The notes under the pieces: generated by a model | What the model saw: only the letters and a program-made list of their open reading frames with translations | What the model was told of the DNA's origin: nothing | The model's database searches: none | Shown: positions 33,517 to 44,699 of the stretch, one piece after another | Layout: each line of letters opens with the position of its first letter | Numbering within the stretch: position 1 is the first letter of the stretch | NCBI GenBank assembly: GCA_028551475.1 | Contig: CM052360.1 | Span: forward strand, 13,442,501-13,506,500 | Source of the DNA: Casuarina equisetifolia | Lineage: Eukaryota > Streptophyta > Magnoliopsida > Fagales > Casuarinaceae | Direction of reading: 5' to 3' | DNA: 64,000 nt | Made by a program: the position numbers and the translations under genes

Positions 33517-33531
33517 CAAAAAAGGAGAAAT
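33517..33531 (+). other. Copia-1 polypurine tract
   Basis: CAAAAAAGGAGAAAT lies directly before the 3' LTR. Confidence 0.8.
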
Positions 33532-35001
33532 TGTTGAAAATGATGTGTTTATATATTTTTTTAAGAAAGCTTTTATTTGTGAATATATGATTTTGTGTGC
33601 ATATAGTGAATACCAAAGGAAGTAAAAGGTGTGTAAATTATAATATTAATTAATGATATTATAAAGTAAACGGTTTCCTACATTCCATTATTAAACATCA
33701 CATATAGAGTTAAGATGAATTACTTTATGAGATTTAATGAGTAAAAATATTAGTGCTTATAATAAAAGAAAGTGATACTTGGTAATTGTGTGTTTATAGG
33801 TACTTTTGAAGGATAAAGGTATACTACTTGCTCAATTCAAATATAAGAGAAAATATTCATTAATCATCATTAGACTGATTATCTTTTAGACTATTGTTGG
33901 ACTGACTATCTATTGGATCATTGCTAGACTGATTAACTATTGGACCCGTATGAAGCAAGCCCATGAAGTTTAGGCCCATAAAGCTTAGCCTAAGCACATT
34001 TCACTTAAGTGAAACGCGGCCATTTCACTTTGATAAGAGACTAAGCTCTTATGTCAAACAAAACAAAGCCCTAAGTCACATATCTGATCAAAGCTGTCCT
34101 CCTCTTTCTCTCTCGACTGCCGACTCTCTAATGGGAAGAAGAACGAAGTGATGGATGTGTCAGAACAGTTCTCTGCTGTGATAATCATCATCTCTACAAC
34201 TGTATCATGTTGCTTTTATCAAGTCACAATGGTAGAATATCAAACAAGTTTGAACCAAAACCGTAAAGTGCTCAAGATTTGATAATCTGCTATATAAGAA
34301 GCTTCGGGTGAATGTTTAGAGATTGCTAAATGATATACTGCTGATTCCATTAAAAGAGATTGAAGCTTTGAATCATTTTTTCATACTGCCATGTTCTTCA
34401 ATCCTTGAAGAAAGAAAGAATCTTCGGTGATATTCCTTTCAATCTATTATCTTGTGAATATCTACTACTAGATTGATCTTTATATGTGCTAGATTACTTC
34501 AAAACATTATTTGCACATAAAGATCTTTGTAAATCCAAAACCCTAGCTTTGTGAAAATTGGGGATTTCATGATTAGATCTTGAATTGATTTTATATATGT
34601 TCAATTAGCTCTTTGATAAGCCTAATTCGTCACTCATATTATATATTTGAGGATTAGTTTGATGTACTAAGGTTTGATTAACCTAAGCTTTGTAATCGAG
34701 AATCAAATAACTCCTTGTTAAGGAGTTGTGAAGTGTAGGAGAACATTTCACCTAACTTGAAGTAAAGTAGACTTCAACTTGGTTTAAGTTAAAGGAGAAG
34801 ACGGTGGAAGTAGGTGAAAAGTGCCGAACCACTGTGTAATTCTTTGAGCCTGCTTATCCTATTTTATTTCTTGTTTATATGCTCCGATATTACTGTGTTA
34901 ATTAACAACCTTGCATAAATAGAGAAGGAATGGTAAAATACAAGATAAAACCTAAGTATCCAATTCAAACCCCCTTTCTTAGATAGCCATAAAACCTTAC
35001 A
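33532..35001 (+). repeat. Copia-1 3' LTR
   Basis: It has the same length as the 5' LTR (1470 bp) and differs mainly by single-base changes, many of them C/T or G/A. The near-palindrome is at 33638-33664, the tandem array at about 33865-33950, and the short palindrome at 33997-34016 with one mismatch. Confidence 0.94.
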
Positions 35002-35006
35002 ACTTT

Positions 35007-35668
35007 TGTTAGAGTTATGATGTAACCTAATTATGATGGTATGAATCTTATGATTGTCATGTTTTGCAAGATATTTTGTTCATGTGAAATTGCATATTAC
35101 TATGTTTAATACTTTTAACTAATTAGCTACCACTTAGATTATCTAATTTGCATATTTGAAACTGACATGAGATGATATGCAATTGCTTCTTGTAATATGT
35201 AACCATAAATTATGTATGAGTAGACATATACCATTTTATTTGTGTGGCTTTCGGTGTAAACTGGGAATGTTCATAGATCCTAATGCATTTGGTTTGTTTC
35301 AATTTACATATAGAGTGAATTAATAAACTAAATAGGTTCATTATACCTATATATAGGATCATGAATAAATTAGAAGATTTTACCATTAGATAGATATTAT
35401 CCCTCTTGCAAGTATATATAATCTACATTAATACCTCATAGTTATCACGAAATTGGACACTTTAACATGTTTCGTGTTTTTATTTTTATTAAATTTAGTT
35501 AGTTAGTTAGTTAGTTAGTTTATTTTTTATCAATTTGGTTTGCTAGATAAATTTTAGGAGTTATTCACCGTTAGTAATTAATTGGCCTAATAATCACCAA
35601 TCTTTATGGGACGATATCTTACTTATTATTATATCATTTATTTGATATGTTCAGAATTTCACTGAATA
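35007..35668 (+). mobile_element. Solo LTR-D, right part
   Basis: It continues the LTR-D interrupted at 26764 (TTAGTTTACTTT joined to TGTTAGAG, as in the unbroken copy at 60280-60310). It ends TTTCACTGAATA; the usual CA terminus reads TA. AAGAT follows. A (TTAG)n microsatellite of about six units lies at 35495-35520. Confidence 0.9.
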
Positions 35669-35673
35669 AAGAT

Positions 35674-36040
35674 GATGGTTACAATTCAATATTTATTATT
35701 GTAACATTAACTCTTTATGAGTATTGATAGTTTAGAGTTATAAAATGTCCTAATTCGATGAACCTAATTTGAATCTTATATAATGTTCACACATTTATTG
35801 CGATGCTCTAAATGTGTAACTGATAATCCATTTAATTCCTACAAGAAGGCTAACTTCTATAAAAAAAGGAACCTTCCAGTCCTTTTCTTCTCACTCAAAC
35901 ACTTAAGCTTTCATCTCATTCCTTATATTTTCCTTCTGTGCTCTCTCGAAGTTCTCTTGTAAGAGTGATCTTGGTTAGAAACTTAACTCAGTTCATTGTT
36001 GAGACTTGAGTGCCAAACGGATTTCTACAAGTCCATTACA
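35674..36040 (+). repeat. Gypsy-2 5' LTR, right part
   Basis: It matches 40873-41246 (GGTTACAATYYAATATTTATTATTG onward) and ends GTCCATTACA just before the primer-binding site. Confidence 0.9.
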
Positions 36041-36042
36041 AG

Positions 36043-36055
36043 TGGTATTAGAGCT
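36043..36055 (+). other. Gypsy-2 primer-binding site
   Basis: TGGTATTAGAGCT lies two bases after the LTR, the initiator-Met type. Confidence 0.85.
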
Positions 36056-36083
36056 TGACTCTTGTGGTAGGTTGAATTCTTGA

Positions 36084-37070
36084 AATGGTGTCCAAAGGTA
36101 TAGGAGAATCCCAACACCAGCCCTAGGGGGCAAAACAAAAGAGAACACAAGTTGAAACAATGGTGTCTATGAAGGAAAGATTTAGTTTGCTAGAAGGTTA
36201 CGTTTCTCGCATGGAGAACAAGTAGTGGAGCTAAAAGGATATGCTAAGCAAGTTTAGGAGCTGAAATGAGTTGTAGAACAACTCCAAACAAAGGTTGCTT
36301 TTGCTGTTGTCGCTCATGGAGATATCCCTAAGCTGAAAAGCTATGGTGGGAAATGAGATGCAGCAGAAGTTGAAGACTTCCTGTAGCATACAAGGCAATA
36401 TTTTGAGATTAATAATATTACAAATGATCAAGTAAATGTGCAAACTACTTCTTATTGTCTCACTTATAGTGCTAATGTGTGGTGGCATAGGAAGTACCAA
36501 GAAGCGAAAAATGGGGAGGAATTGATTGACACCTATAAGGCATTCAAGAAGGTGTTGAAAAAGCAATTAAGAATGTGGACCAATAGGGTCATGAAACATT
36601 GCGAGATTTGAAGCACACCATGACCTTACGAGCGTATATGCAAGCTTTCATTAAGGTAACACTATATCTAAAAGACACACTCGGAGAAGACTCTCTTGTT
36701 TTTCTTGATGAATGGTCTTTAGAAGTGGGCAAAGGATGAGATAGAGAAATGAGATGTGAGCAAGTTGAATCAAGTTATCTTTATTGTGAAATCCTTGCTA
36801 GATCAGAGACGAGCTAAAGTTTCATCTAGACCACTTACCTGAAGTGATAATTTGGGAAGAAATGTAGGGAGTCGACCCTCATTCAATCAGAATGGAGCCA
36901 CATTCAATTGGAATGAAGGTAATAAGCCATCTTCTAGTCATGGTGGTGACAAAAAGAAAGGTAATCTCTCTTGCTTTATTTGCAAATGCCTTCATTGTAT
37001 AAAAGATTGTTTGAAGAAGGGATTATTAAATGCTATGGAGCAAGATGTGGTTCTAGAGGAAACCCCAACT
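36084..37070 (+). pseudogene. Gypsy-2 gag
   Basis: An ATG at 36084 begins MVSKGIGESQHQP and is soon stopped. Downstream blocks across frames show the Gypsy gag fold: EVEDFL-HTRQYFE (about 36369), ANVWWHRKYQEAKNGEEL (about 36474-36527) and YKAFKKVLKKQL. A C-terminal knuckle at 36979 reads CFICKCLHCIKDC, with the spacing of a CCHC motif but the Gly position altered. The minus-strand frame at 36231-36566 is a shadow. Confidence 0.83.
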
Positions 37071-37690
37071 GAAGAGGGATATATGGTAGCCTTTCAGATA
37101 TTCAATTTGATGGAAGGAAAGGCTATGAGATCTACTACAAGATCTCCGATGTACGTGGAGTGTGTAGTTAACAACAAGAATGCCAAAGCAATGGTGGATT
37201 CGGATGCAACTCACAATTTTATTACACTCAGAAAAGCCAAGAAATTGGGTCTCTTGGTGAAAAAGGATATCAATTCACTGAGAATGGTGAACAACACTTA
37301 ATGGCTAGTGGCTAGAATCGCCTAAGGAATGGACCTACATGTTGGCAAATGGAAGGGGAAGGTGGATCTAATAGTGATGGCTATAGATGAATACAAGCCA
37401 ATCCTCGGGTTAGATTTCCTTCATGAAACTAATGCTTTTCCTTACCCCACACATAGTTGTCTATGTATATTCGCAAGTGAGATGACATGTATGGTCTTTA
37501 CTAAAGCAATGGATCCAACAAAAAAGAGTCTCTGCAATGCAGTTGAAGAAAGACATCCAAAAAGGCAAGAAGACTTATCTTGCCAAATTGAAGGAAGAGA
37601 AGGAGATTTCAAAGGAAGACAATCTTCCTCAAGTTATTAGTGATCTCCTTGAAGAGAATGAGGATGCGGTGCCTTTAGAGATGCTGAAAC
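37071..37690 (+). pseudogene. Gypsy-2 aspartic protease
   Basis: The motif VDSDATHNFI (37195-37224) sits where the family has DSGATHNF, so the active-site Gly is Asp. It is followed by KKLGLLVKKDINSLRMVN and, after stops at 37300 and 37324, by VIMAIDEYKPILGLDFL-like sequence (37374-37421, the flap and C-terminal lobe). The linker to RT follows. Confidence 0.85.
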
Positions 37691-38470
37691 AACTAACTTC
37701 TAGGCCCTTTAAGTTGATCATGTGATTGAGTTGGAGCCAAGGATGAAGCCTCCAAGAAAGGCTCTTTACAGAATGTCTCTACTTGAATTGGAAAACTCAA
37801 GAAATAGTTGAAGACACTTCTTAATGCATGGTACATCCGACCTTTGAAAGCCTTGTATGATGCTCTAGTACTTTTTCAAGCGAAGAAGGATGGATCAATG
37901 CGGCTATGCATTGATTATTGAGCATTAAATAAGGTAATCGTAAAAAACAAATACCTTATTTCATTAATAGTAGATTTGTTTGATAGGTTAGGCAATGCCC
38001 GTTACTTTACCAAGATGGATATGAGATTAGGATACCACTAAATTTGAATTGCTATTGATGATGAGCCGAAGACAACTTATGTGATGAGATATGGCTCTTA
38101 TGAATGGTTAGTCATGCCTTTTGGCCTAACCAATGCTCTAGTGACATTTTGTATGTTGATGAATAACTTGTCCTATCCCTACTTGGACAAGTTCATGGTG
38201 GTGTACTTGGATGACATAGAGGTGAACAACAATTTGCTGGAAGAACATGTTTAGCACTTGAAGGTACTATTCAAGGTACAGCAAGAGAACAAGTTATACT
38301 TGAAGAAAGAAAAATATTCATTTGCATAAGAAGAAGTGAAGTTTTTCAAACATGTTATCACCAAAGGAACTTAGTAGATGAACAAGGCCTAGGTGAAAGT
38401 GATTCAAGGTTAGGAAGCTCCCTTAAAGGTAACAAAATTGAGATCCTTCCTGGGTCTAATCAATTATTAT
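37691..38470 (+). pseudogene. Gypsy-2 reverse transcriptase
   Basis: Blocks in changing frames are: an EL-EPRMKPPRKALYRMS start, a DGSMRLCIDY-like block near 37890, KMDMRLGYH (about 38013), the MRYGSYEWLVMPFGLTNALV block (38082-38141) and VVYLDDIEV (38196-38222). The YLDD active site is intact. Many stops separate these blocks. Confidence 0.88.
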
Positions 38471-38990
38471 AGATGATTCATTGTAGGGATCTCAGCAAAA
38501 GCTACACCTTTAATGGAATTTTTGAAGAAGTCCAAGACTTGGGATTGGACAAAGGCATGTCTAAAAGCCTTTGAAGACTTGAAGGCTGCTGTGACCAAGG
38601 AACTAGTGTTGGCATTATTGGACTTCTTTAAATCATTTGAGGTACATTCATATGCTTTCAATTTTGCTATTGGCGGTGTACTCATGCATGAGGGACATCC
38701 TATTGCTTTTGAGAGTTAGAAGTTGAATGAGATAAAGCATAAGTATACAGGCCAAGAGAAAGAGATGATGGCCATAGTTCATTTTTTGAAAAATGTAATG
38801 TCACTACTTGGCTTGCGGTTCTTGATCCAAATGAATAATGTGGCCATGAGTTATTTTCTGACTCAGAAGAAACTATCTCTAAAGCAAGCTAGGTGGTAGG
38901 ACTTTTTTGTTGAGTTTGACTACCATTGTGTGAATAAAAGCCAAGGAGAGACAATGTGGTTGCTAATGCTCTCAGTTAGAAAGTCGAGTT
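38471..38990 (+). pseudogene. Gypsy-2 RNase H
   Basis: 38513-38719 encodes WDWTKACLKAFEDLKAAVT, then VLALLDFFKSFEVHSYAFN and IGGVLMHEGHPIAFES, the N-terminal RNase H region. In the usual VETDAS motif the catalytic Asp is replaced (VHSYAF). Further blocks run to about 38990 (YTGQEKEMMAIVHFL-like and VANALS-like). Confidence 0.84.
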
Positions 38991-39049
38991 AGCTACCATA
39001 AGTGTATTTGTAGGAGACACGCTACAACTCATATGAGAAGGAATGGTCC

Positions 39050-40410
39050 ATAATTTTGTGGCCAAACAATTGTAGCAACTCGTGAAAGTAGGAAAGATGA
39101 AGTAATTATGGATGGAAGACACATTGTTCTACACAAAAGGTAAATGCTTGTACATGACTAAAAGGGAAAACCTTCGACGAAAGTTCACTAAGGAATGTCA
39201 TGACAATAAGTGGGAAGGCTATCTTGGACAATGAAGGACAAGGCCTCTTGTCAAAGCCTCATACACAAAGGGTAAATGCTTGTACATGACTAAGAGGGAA
39301 AACCTCTGACAAAAGTTCACTAAGGAATGTCATGACAATAAGTGGGAAGGCTATCTTGGACAATGAAGGATGAGGCCTCTTGTCAAAGCCTCATATTTTT
39401 AGCTTGGTATGCATGATGAGATTAAGCTTTTGTTAAAACTTGTCTTGTTTGTCAACAAGATAGCCAGAATGGAAAGCTCTTGGGGGATTACTAATGCCCC
39501 TAATGATACCAAGTCATCCATGGGATAGCATCTCCATGGATTTTATTACTAGACTACCAAAGGTCAATGGGTGTGGATCAATCCTTGTAATGGTGGACTA
39601 GTTTTCCAAGTATACTACCTTCATATCGACTCCAATGGAGTGTCTAGTGGAAGTCATAGCTCGGCTCTTCTTTAAGCATGTAGTGAAGTATTGGGGACTA
39701 TCATGGAGCATTATAAGTGATAGAAATCCACACTTTATAGGCCGACTATGGAAGGAACTATTTAGCTTGTTGGGCTTGGAATTGCAGTTCTATACAAGTT
39801 TCCACCCTAAGATGGATGGGCAAACAAAGAGGGTGAATAGCCTTATACCTAAGGCATTTTATGAGTGAGAATCAGAAAGATTAGGTAAATTTGATGGATG
39901 TAGCCTAATTCTCTTACAACTTGTAAAGGAGTAAGTTTGCAAAGAAAAGCCCATTCGAGTTGGCGACAAGGTAACAACCGTTGACCCCTCCAACTTTGGA
40001 GACAAAACCATCAGCTCAATGTCCTAGTGCTCATGAGATGGGTAAATCTTAGAAAAAGAATGCAGATGTAGCGAAATCATATCTTAACAAAGCCATCAAA
40101 TGAATGAAGAAATGATCCAACAATAAGAAAAGGTTGGATGACTACAATATTGGGGATTAGGTCTTGGTGAAGTTCTTTCCCCATCAATGGCTTACTATCC
40201 CTTTCATAAAGGACTGGTTCACAAGTATGAGGGACCATTTGAGATCATGGGGAAGAGTGGGAAGGTGACCAATTGGCTAGATCTCCTATCTAATCTCAAG
40301 ATCAATTTGGTTTTCCATGTAAGCATGTTGAAGCCTTTCCACGGAGATAAGGTAGATGTAGAATGGAGTAAGCCAAAGAGGGCTCATTCTCTTTTGAGAA
40401 GGATGTAAAG
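39050..40410 (+). pseudogene. Gypsy-2 integrase with internal duplication
   Basis: The N-terminal zinc region (CHDNKWEGYLGQ, then LVCQQD at about 39445) is present twice because of a 132-bp tandem duplication (39131-39394). The core reads [20 protein letters not shown] (39536-39595), then VVKYWGLSWSIISDRNPHFI, then FYTSFHPKMDGQTKRVNSL. The C-terminal part (40187-40408) has HKGLVHKYEGPFEIMGKSGK and FHVSMLKPFHGDK. Stops occur throughout. Confidence 0.87.
39131..39394 (+). repeat. 132-bp tandem duplication in integrase
   Basis: ACACAAA-GGTAAATGCTTG starts at 39131 and again at 39263, and the copies match to the CAAAGCCTCAT end. The unit is 44 codons, so the frame is kept. Confidence 0.93.
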
Positions 40411-40419
40411 GAAATATTT

Positions 40420-40560
40420 TGCTGATCGCATCTTCTGAAAGAAGAGAATTCATCTACGATGACAATTCTTCATCAAGTGGAAGAGATTGTTTGAAAGTGA
40501 AGCAACTTGGGAGTTTAAGGATGATCTCTAGCAATTCAAAGGTCTCATAACAATTACTTA
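40420..40560 (+). pseudogene. Gypsy-2 chromodomain
   Basis: Translation after the integrase gives ADRIF, KKRIHLR, QFFIKWKRLFESEATWEFKDDL and QFKGLI, broken by stops. The aromatic and WKxLxxxEATWE pattern is that of chromovirus integrase chromodomains, which recognise histone marks at the target site. Confidence 0.82.
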
Positions 40561-40598
40561 AAGCTGACAAGGGTGTCATCGAATTGGGTGCGAGAGAA

Positions 40599-41246
40599 TG
40601 TTTTAGATTGGTAGTACGGGCCAACGAGCTAGCTGAGTGAGTATGAGTTGGACTTTTATGTACTAGACTGGCAGTATAAGCCGATGGACTAAGCTGGTGA
40701 GTATGAGTTTGACCCATTTAGTTTTCTTGTTGTTAGGTCATCCATTTATATGGTGCCTTGTTGTATTATTTTCCTTTTGTATTTCTGCTGCTTTTATTTA
40801 CGAGAATGTAATTGACCTCTTTACTAGGGGAAACATTACTCATCGATTTGAAAGTGTAATGACTAGAATATTCAATAAGATGAAGGTTACAATCTAATAT
40901 TTATTATTGTAATGTTAACTCCTTATGAGTATTAACAAATTAAAGTTATAAAATGTCTTGATTCGATGAACCTAATTTGAATCTTATATAATTTTGACAC
41001 ATTTATCGTGATGATCTAAATGTGTAACCGATAATCTATTTAATTTCTACTAGAAGACTAACTTCTATATAAAGAGAACCTTCCTGTCCCTTTCTCTCAC
41101 TTAAACGCTCAAGCTTTCCTCTTATTCCTTATATTTTCCTTATGTGCTTTCCTAAAGTTCTTTCATAAGAATGATCCTAGTTAAAAGGTTGACTCAGTTC
41201 ATTGCTGAGACCTAAGTGCCAAATGAATTTCTACAAATCCATTAAA
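40599..41246 (+). repeat. Gypsy-2 3' LTR
   Basis: It begins TGTTTTAGATTGG after a purine-rich CGAGAGAA and ends ATCCATTAAA; the usual CA end has changed. It is not interrupted, which shows what the 5' LTR looked like before the LTR-D insertion. Confidence 0.88.
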
Positions 41247-41488
41247 AATGTCCTTTATTGGGAAAACTTTTTTCAGTCATTAGGCAAACAAATCTAAATA
41301 CTACTGGAACTCCTTGTAATAATGAGATTGTGTACATACATTAGAGTCCAAATGTTGATGTCTCTTTCTCGGACGACAAAAAGTGAGGGGTCATATATAA
41401 AGCAAAAGAAGCCAAGGTCAAGTAAGAAGGATGAAAGACAATTGAACCATGCTTTAGGGGACTAGTGAAGTCTATACAAAGACCAATT
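41247..41488. other. Unclassified DNA between Gypsy-2 and LTR-B
   Basis: No domain is recognised. It could be a remnant of an older element that received both Gypsy-2 and LTR-B. Confidence 0.4.
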
Positions 41489-43200
41489 TGTTGGGTTTTA
41501 TTGCTTAACAAGAAAGGGGGTTTAAATTGATTAAGCTAAGACTTAGCTTTGATTTTTCTCTTCTAAAAGAATTCTAGGTGTTCATACAATTCACACATAT
41601 ATAATCAAGAAGGAATAGCAAGCTAACAACACAAAGACTAGTTTCGGTCCAATATATCAAACTTCTGGACAAGGAAACAAGTTAACATCAAGTTAAGGAA
41701 TAAATAAATATTAGTAATCAGCATGTTAGCTTTAAGCAAATAAAAGAAAGAGAGAAAAACACCAGATTTAATATAGTTTTCGGCACTTAACCCTTGAGCC
41801 TTATGTCCACCCTTTTCTCCTTTAATCCAACCAATTCAAGTTTCCTTTACTCAAACCATATTAGGACAACACGTTCTTCCTAATCCAAGTAATTCCTTCT
41901 TAAGGAATTCTTAAGCACAATTACAGAATATGATTAAAAGATCACTATTCAAATACAAATCCTAAATAATATGAAGGTTTATGGGATATTGTAAACTAAA
42001 AGAGCTATTTAAGTAGAAATAATGTAGCTTAAAGCTCCTATCATGAAATCCCTAAATTATGACAAATTAAGGTTTCAAATTCCTTGCAATATTTATGTGC
42101 AATATATATTTTTAATGTAATTAACACATAAGTAAGGTCATACAAGATACAATAGATGATAAAATTGGATAATAAACTATTTAATCATGATATCACCATG
42201 GCCTTGTATCTTACTGAAAGTGAACCAAATTTAAAGATGAATCAAATGAGCACAAAGAATGATTCTTTAACCAAAGAAAGCTTCAGATGCTCATAAATGT
42301 TAAAACTTTCTCCATAGATTAGCTCTTCTTAAATAGAAAAAGTATAACTAAGGTTTCAAATGTTTAAACCTCAGAATGTAGCCTTATTCTCGTTAGAACA
42401 ATAAATCACCCTTCAAATCAGCTTCACATCTTCACTCTTAATCACAAATCCGATTGTTCTGACACTGGTCTACTCAAGAATCCTCCCGTTGAGGACTCAA
42501 TCACCAGTGGCATTGCTTCTCTGTCTCTCTCTCTTTTCAGTTAGCTTTTGTTCATAATAGGGGTTAGGGCATCGTGACCGTACGAGTAGCTCAAGAGAAA
42601 AGTTTCCTAAATGAAACGGTGAGTTTCATTTAGTGATACAAATTAGGCTTATTCGACTGGTAGGCAATGACCTTATAAGCGGGTTGTGAAGCGGATCGAG
42701 AGTGAGTATAATGAATAGGCCAAGAATGAATGTAATGAGCAGGCCAAAAGCATATATAATGAGTAGGCTAAAAGCATATATGATGAGCAGGCCAAGAGCA
42801 TATATTATAAGTTCTTGGTAGAACCATAGTTTGCTTCAATAATAGTCTTGATTTAGTAAAGTAATTTTTTGCTAGAGTCAATTACTTTATACCTTCATCC
42901 AAGCAAGAGCAAGTATCATTTTTTCTCAAACATAATATATGACATATTTAACATCTTTTAAATAAGGCTTTTCTCAAGACATTATATAATAATATTAAAT
43001 AAATCATTTCTTAAGGACATTGTATAATAACATTATATCAAGAAATGTAGAAACCCGGTTACTTTGTCATATCATTGATTGATATTATAATTTGTATACC
43101 TTTTACTTCTTATAGTTTTCTTTTGCACCTATGAAAAACATATTTCAAGAAATATATGCACAAATACATTTTGTCACAACAAAATCTTTATTTTCCAACA
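41489..43200 (-). mobile_element. LTR-B copy (SIRE-type, solo), minus orientation
   Basis: It starts TGTTGGGTTTTATTGC and ends TTTTCCAACA. Along its 1.7 kb it is the reverse complement of 55114-56858. A near-palindrome lies at 43064-43090 and a GAGYAGGCYRARAGCATATAT tandem array at about 42710-42810. No internal domains and no primer-binding site adjoin it. The flanks CAATT and CAACT/ACTTA give at best an imperfect TSD. Confidence 0.82.
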
Positions 43201-43546
43201 ACTTAGTCCTCATAGACATGATGAAGTATCCTTCTCTAGCTAGCTTAAGTGCACGGCTAAACATGCGTTATTTGCTTACACCTTCTATGCATAACATGAG
43301 GCATAATGGAAACTAGATGAAGGTTGCTGGAGGTACTCACAACATAAAGGAAATTGGAGGATTGCATAACTAAATACTACATTAAGGATTAGCTCGAGAC
43401 CTACACTGTTAGATGAAGTAAAGAAGAATTTGCATGCATTGAACACTAAAGCAACACAACAGTCCAAAGGTAGTGGTAATATCTAGAGAGGTGGATCTTC
43501 AACATATGTTAAAAGTCGTAATGGATGAGAGAAAGGAAAAGAATCA
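43201..43546 (+). other. Unclassified DNA between LTR-B and LTR-C
   Basis: The open frame ending at 43316 (MMKYPSLASLSARLNMR start) hints at the 3' end of a Copia pol, but the match is too weak to assign. Nothing else is seen. Confidence 0.35.
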
Positions 43547-44661
43547 TGATGGAAGCCACTAGTCCACATTAGACATAAGGAATAATGAAAACTAAAAGTA
43601 ATTCATCGTATGCAGTAGATAATGTAGAGCATGATGAAGAAACATAGGTTGTTTCAAAGAAACCGTGTGTGGTTGTCATTCCACCAGTAGTCAAAGGCAT
43701 GATTGATGCCAATCTTATGGTGGGCTTGAGCAAGCTAGGATTAAGAAAATAACTAAAAATGATTTTTTTTGGTGTTTTTGGGTTTTTTGTGAGAAAAGTA
43801 AGTGTCTAGTAGGGAGGACAGGAGGAAAAACGAAAATATGAAGAATAAAAACAAAAGATAGATGCCAATAAGCTCCAAGACGTAAAGGCAATGACACCAG
43901 TCAAGGACCACCACCAATCCCTAGCAAGAATTGGATAAGGATGCAAAAGTTAATCATACAACTTTGGAGTTTCTATTCTCTAGAAAACAAGTCTACTTAC
44001 AACTAAAACAATGCTCCCTTTAAATAGGTAGGTAAACCTAATTCTAAAAGGATCTTGGTAAATCAAGAATCCTTAAAACCTAATTCTAGAAAGATCCTAA
44101 TAAATCAAGAATCCCTAAAATTAAGGAAGTCTTAACAAATCTGGATTTTGACAAATAAGGGAATCCTAAACAAGTTAGAGATATGACAAGTATGGAAACC
44201 CAAATAAATTAGGAACCTAGATAATTAAGGAAAACCAAACAAAAAGAAATATTCTCAGACAATAAAGAAACCTAAGAAATTAAGGACTCAACAACTATTT
44301 AAAAAAACCCTCATGTTAAAGACTAAATAAATGTTATGGAACATTCTTAGGCTGTTTCTTCAACCTTGGCCTTCTTAGACCCACTAGATTATGTTGTGCA
44401 CTCTTAATTCTTTGATATTGGAACTCGTAATATTAGGCCTTAAGTGCTTTCGCATCAATGACTTTCATAATCAATGATGCCTGAGCCTTAGTAGCTAAGT
44501 TAAATGATGTAATGACCTAAAGTAGGGCTGATATTTTGCTATAAATATGTAACCTAAGTGAACAATGACACTATTGAGTCTTTTGTGGTGTTTATGCTAT
44601 AGATATTCAAGCCCTAGTTGTGTGCTAAGCCCTTGATGCTCTTTAGATTCACTTTTCTTCT
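43547..44661 (+). repeat. LTR-C: 5' LTR of Copia-3, interrupted by a solo LTR
   Basis: 43547-43703 and 44458-44661 together match 25030-25354, plus a roughly 28-bp extra stretch near 44470. Just after it, AGTGTCAGAGC at 44663 resembles a primer-binding site, which identifies this as a 5' LTR. Confidence 0.75.
43704..44457 (-). mobile_element. Solo LTR of the Gypsy-1 family in LTR-C
   Basis: It starts TGATGCCAATC and ends TTTCGCATCA (754 bp), and matches 2623-3397. The flanks are ATGAT (43699-43703) and ATGAC (44458-44462), a one-mismatch TSD. The unoccupied site GGGCATGACTTTC is preserved at about 25178. Confidence 0.92.
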
Positions 44662-44699
44662 TAGTGTCAGAGCATAACCAACTCAATCCCTCTCGGACC
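44662..44699 (+). other. Copia-3 primer-binding region
   Basis: AGTGTCAGAGCATAAC resembles TGGTATCAGAGCA with changes. 38 bp later the sequence is broken by Copia-2 at its target GGACC. Confidence 0.6.

Larger units (their letters stand above)
26765..35001 (+). mobile_element. Copia-1: structurally complete SIRE/Maximus-like Ty1/Copia element
   Basis: Its LTRs are two 1470-bp copies (26765-28234 and 33532-35001), beginning TGTTGAAAATG and ending CTTACA, with exact TSD ACTTT at 26760-26764 and 35002-35006. PBS, gag, protease, integrase, RT, RNase H and polypurine tract are all in the Copia order. Long LTRs and the gag with a TWDDESSS acidic stretch fit the SIRE/Maximus lineage. There is no env-like frame in the 500 bp after pol. 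Stops throughout gag and pol make it coding-defective. Confidence 0.94.
25910..41246 (+). mobile_element. Gypsy-2: chromodomain-bearing Ty3/Gypsy element with a nested 5' LTR
   Basis: The 5' LTR (283 + 367 bp, split by 26193-35668) and 3' LTR (40599-41246, 648 bp) align throughout. They bound a gag-PR-RT-RNase H-integrase-chromodomain order on the plus strand, the chromovirus layout. A primer-binding site lies at 36043. The coding regions carry many stops. The flanks (CAAGG on the left, AATGT on the right) do not form a TSD, so one outer edge may have been altered. Removing the nested insertions, the element is about 5.9 kb, normal for chromoviruses. Confidence 0.88.

Noticed and set aside
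25905-41251. A target-site duplication for Gypsy-2
   Set aside because: The five bases outside the LTRs are CAAGG and AATGT, which do not match. An AATGT does occur at about 25893, but using it would break the TG start shared by both LTRs.
42500-42540. CRISPR-like or regulatory array from CT-rich repeats
   Set aside because: It is a simple CT microsatellite in LTR-B (also at 55815-55830), with no spacer structure.
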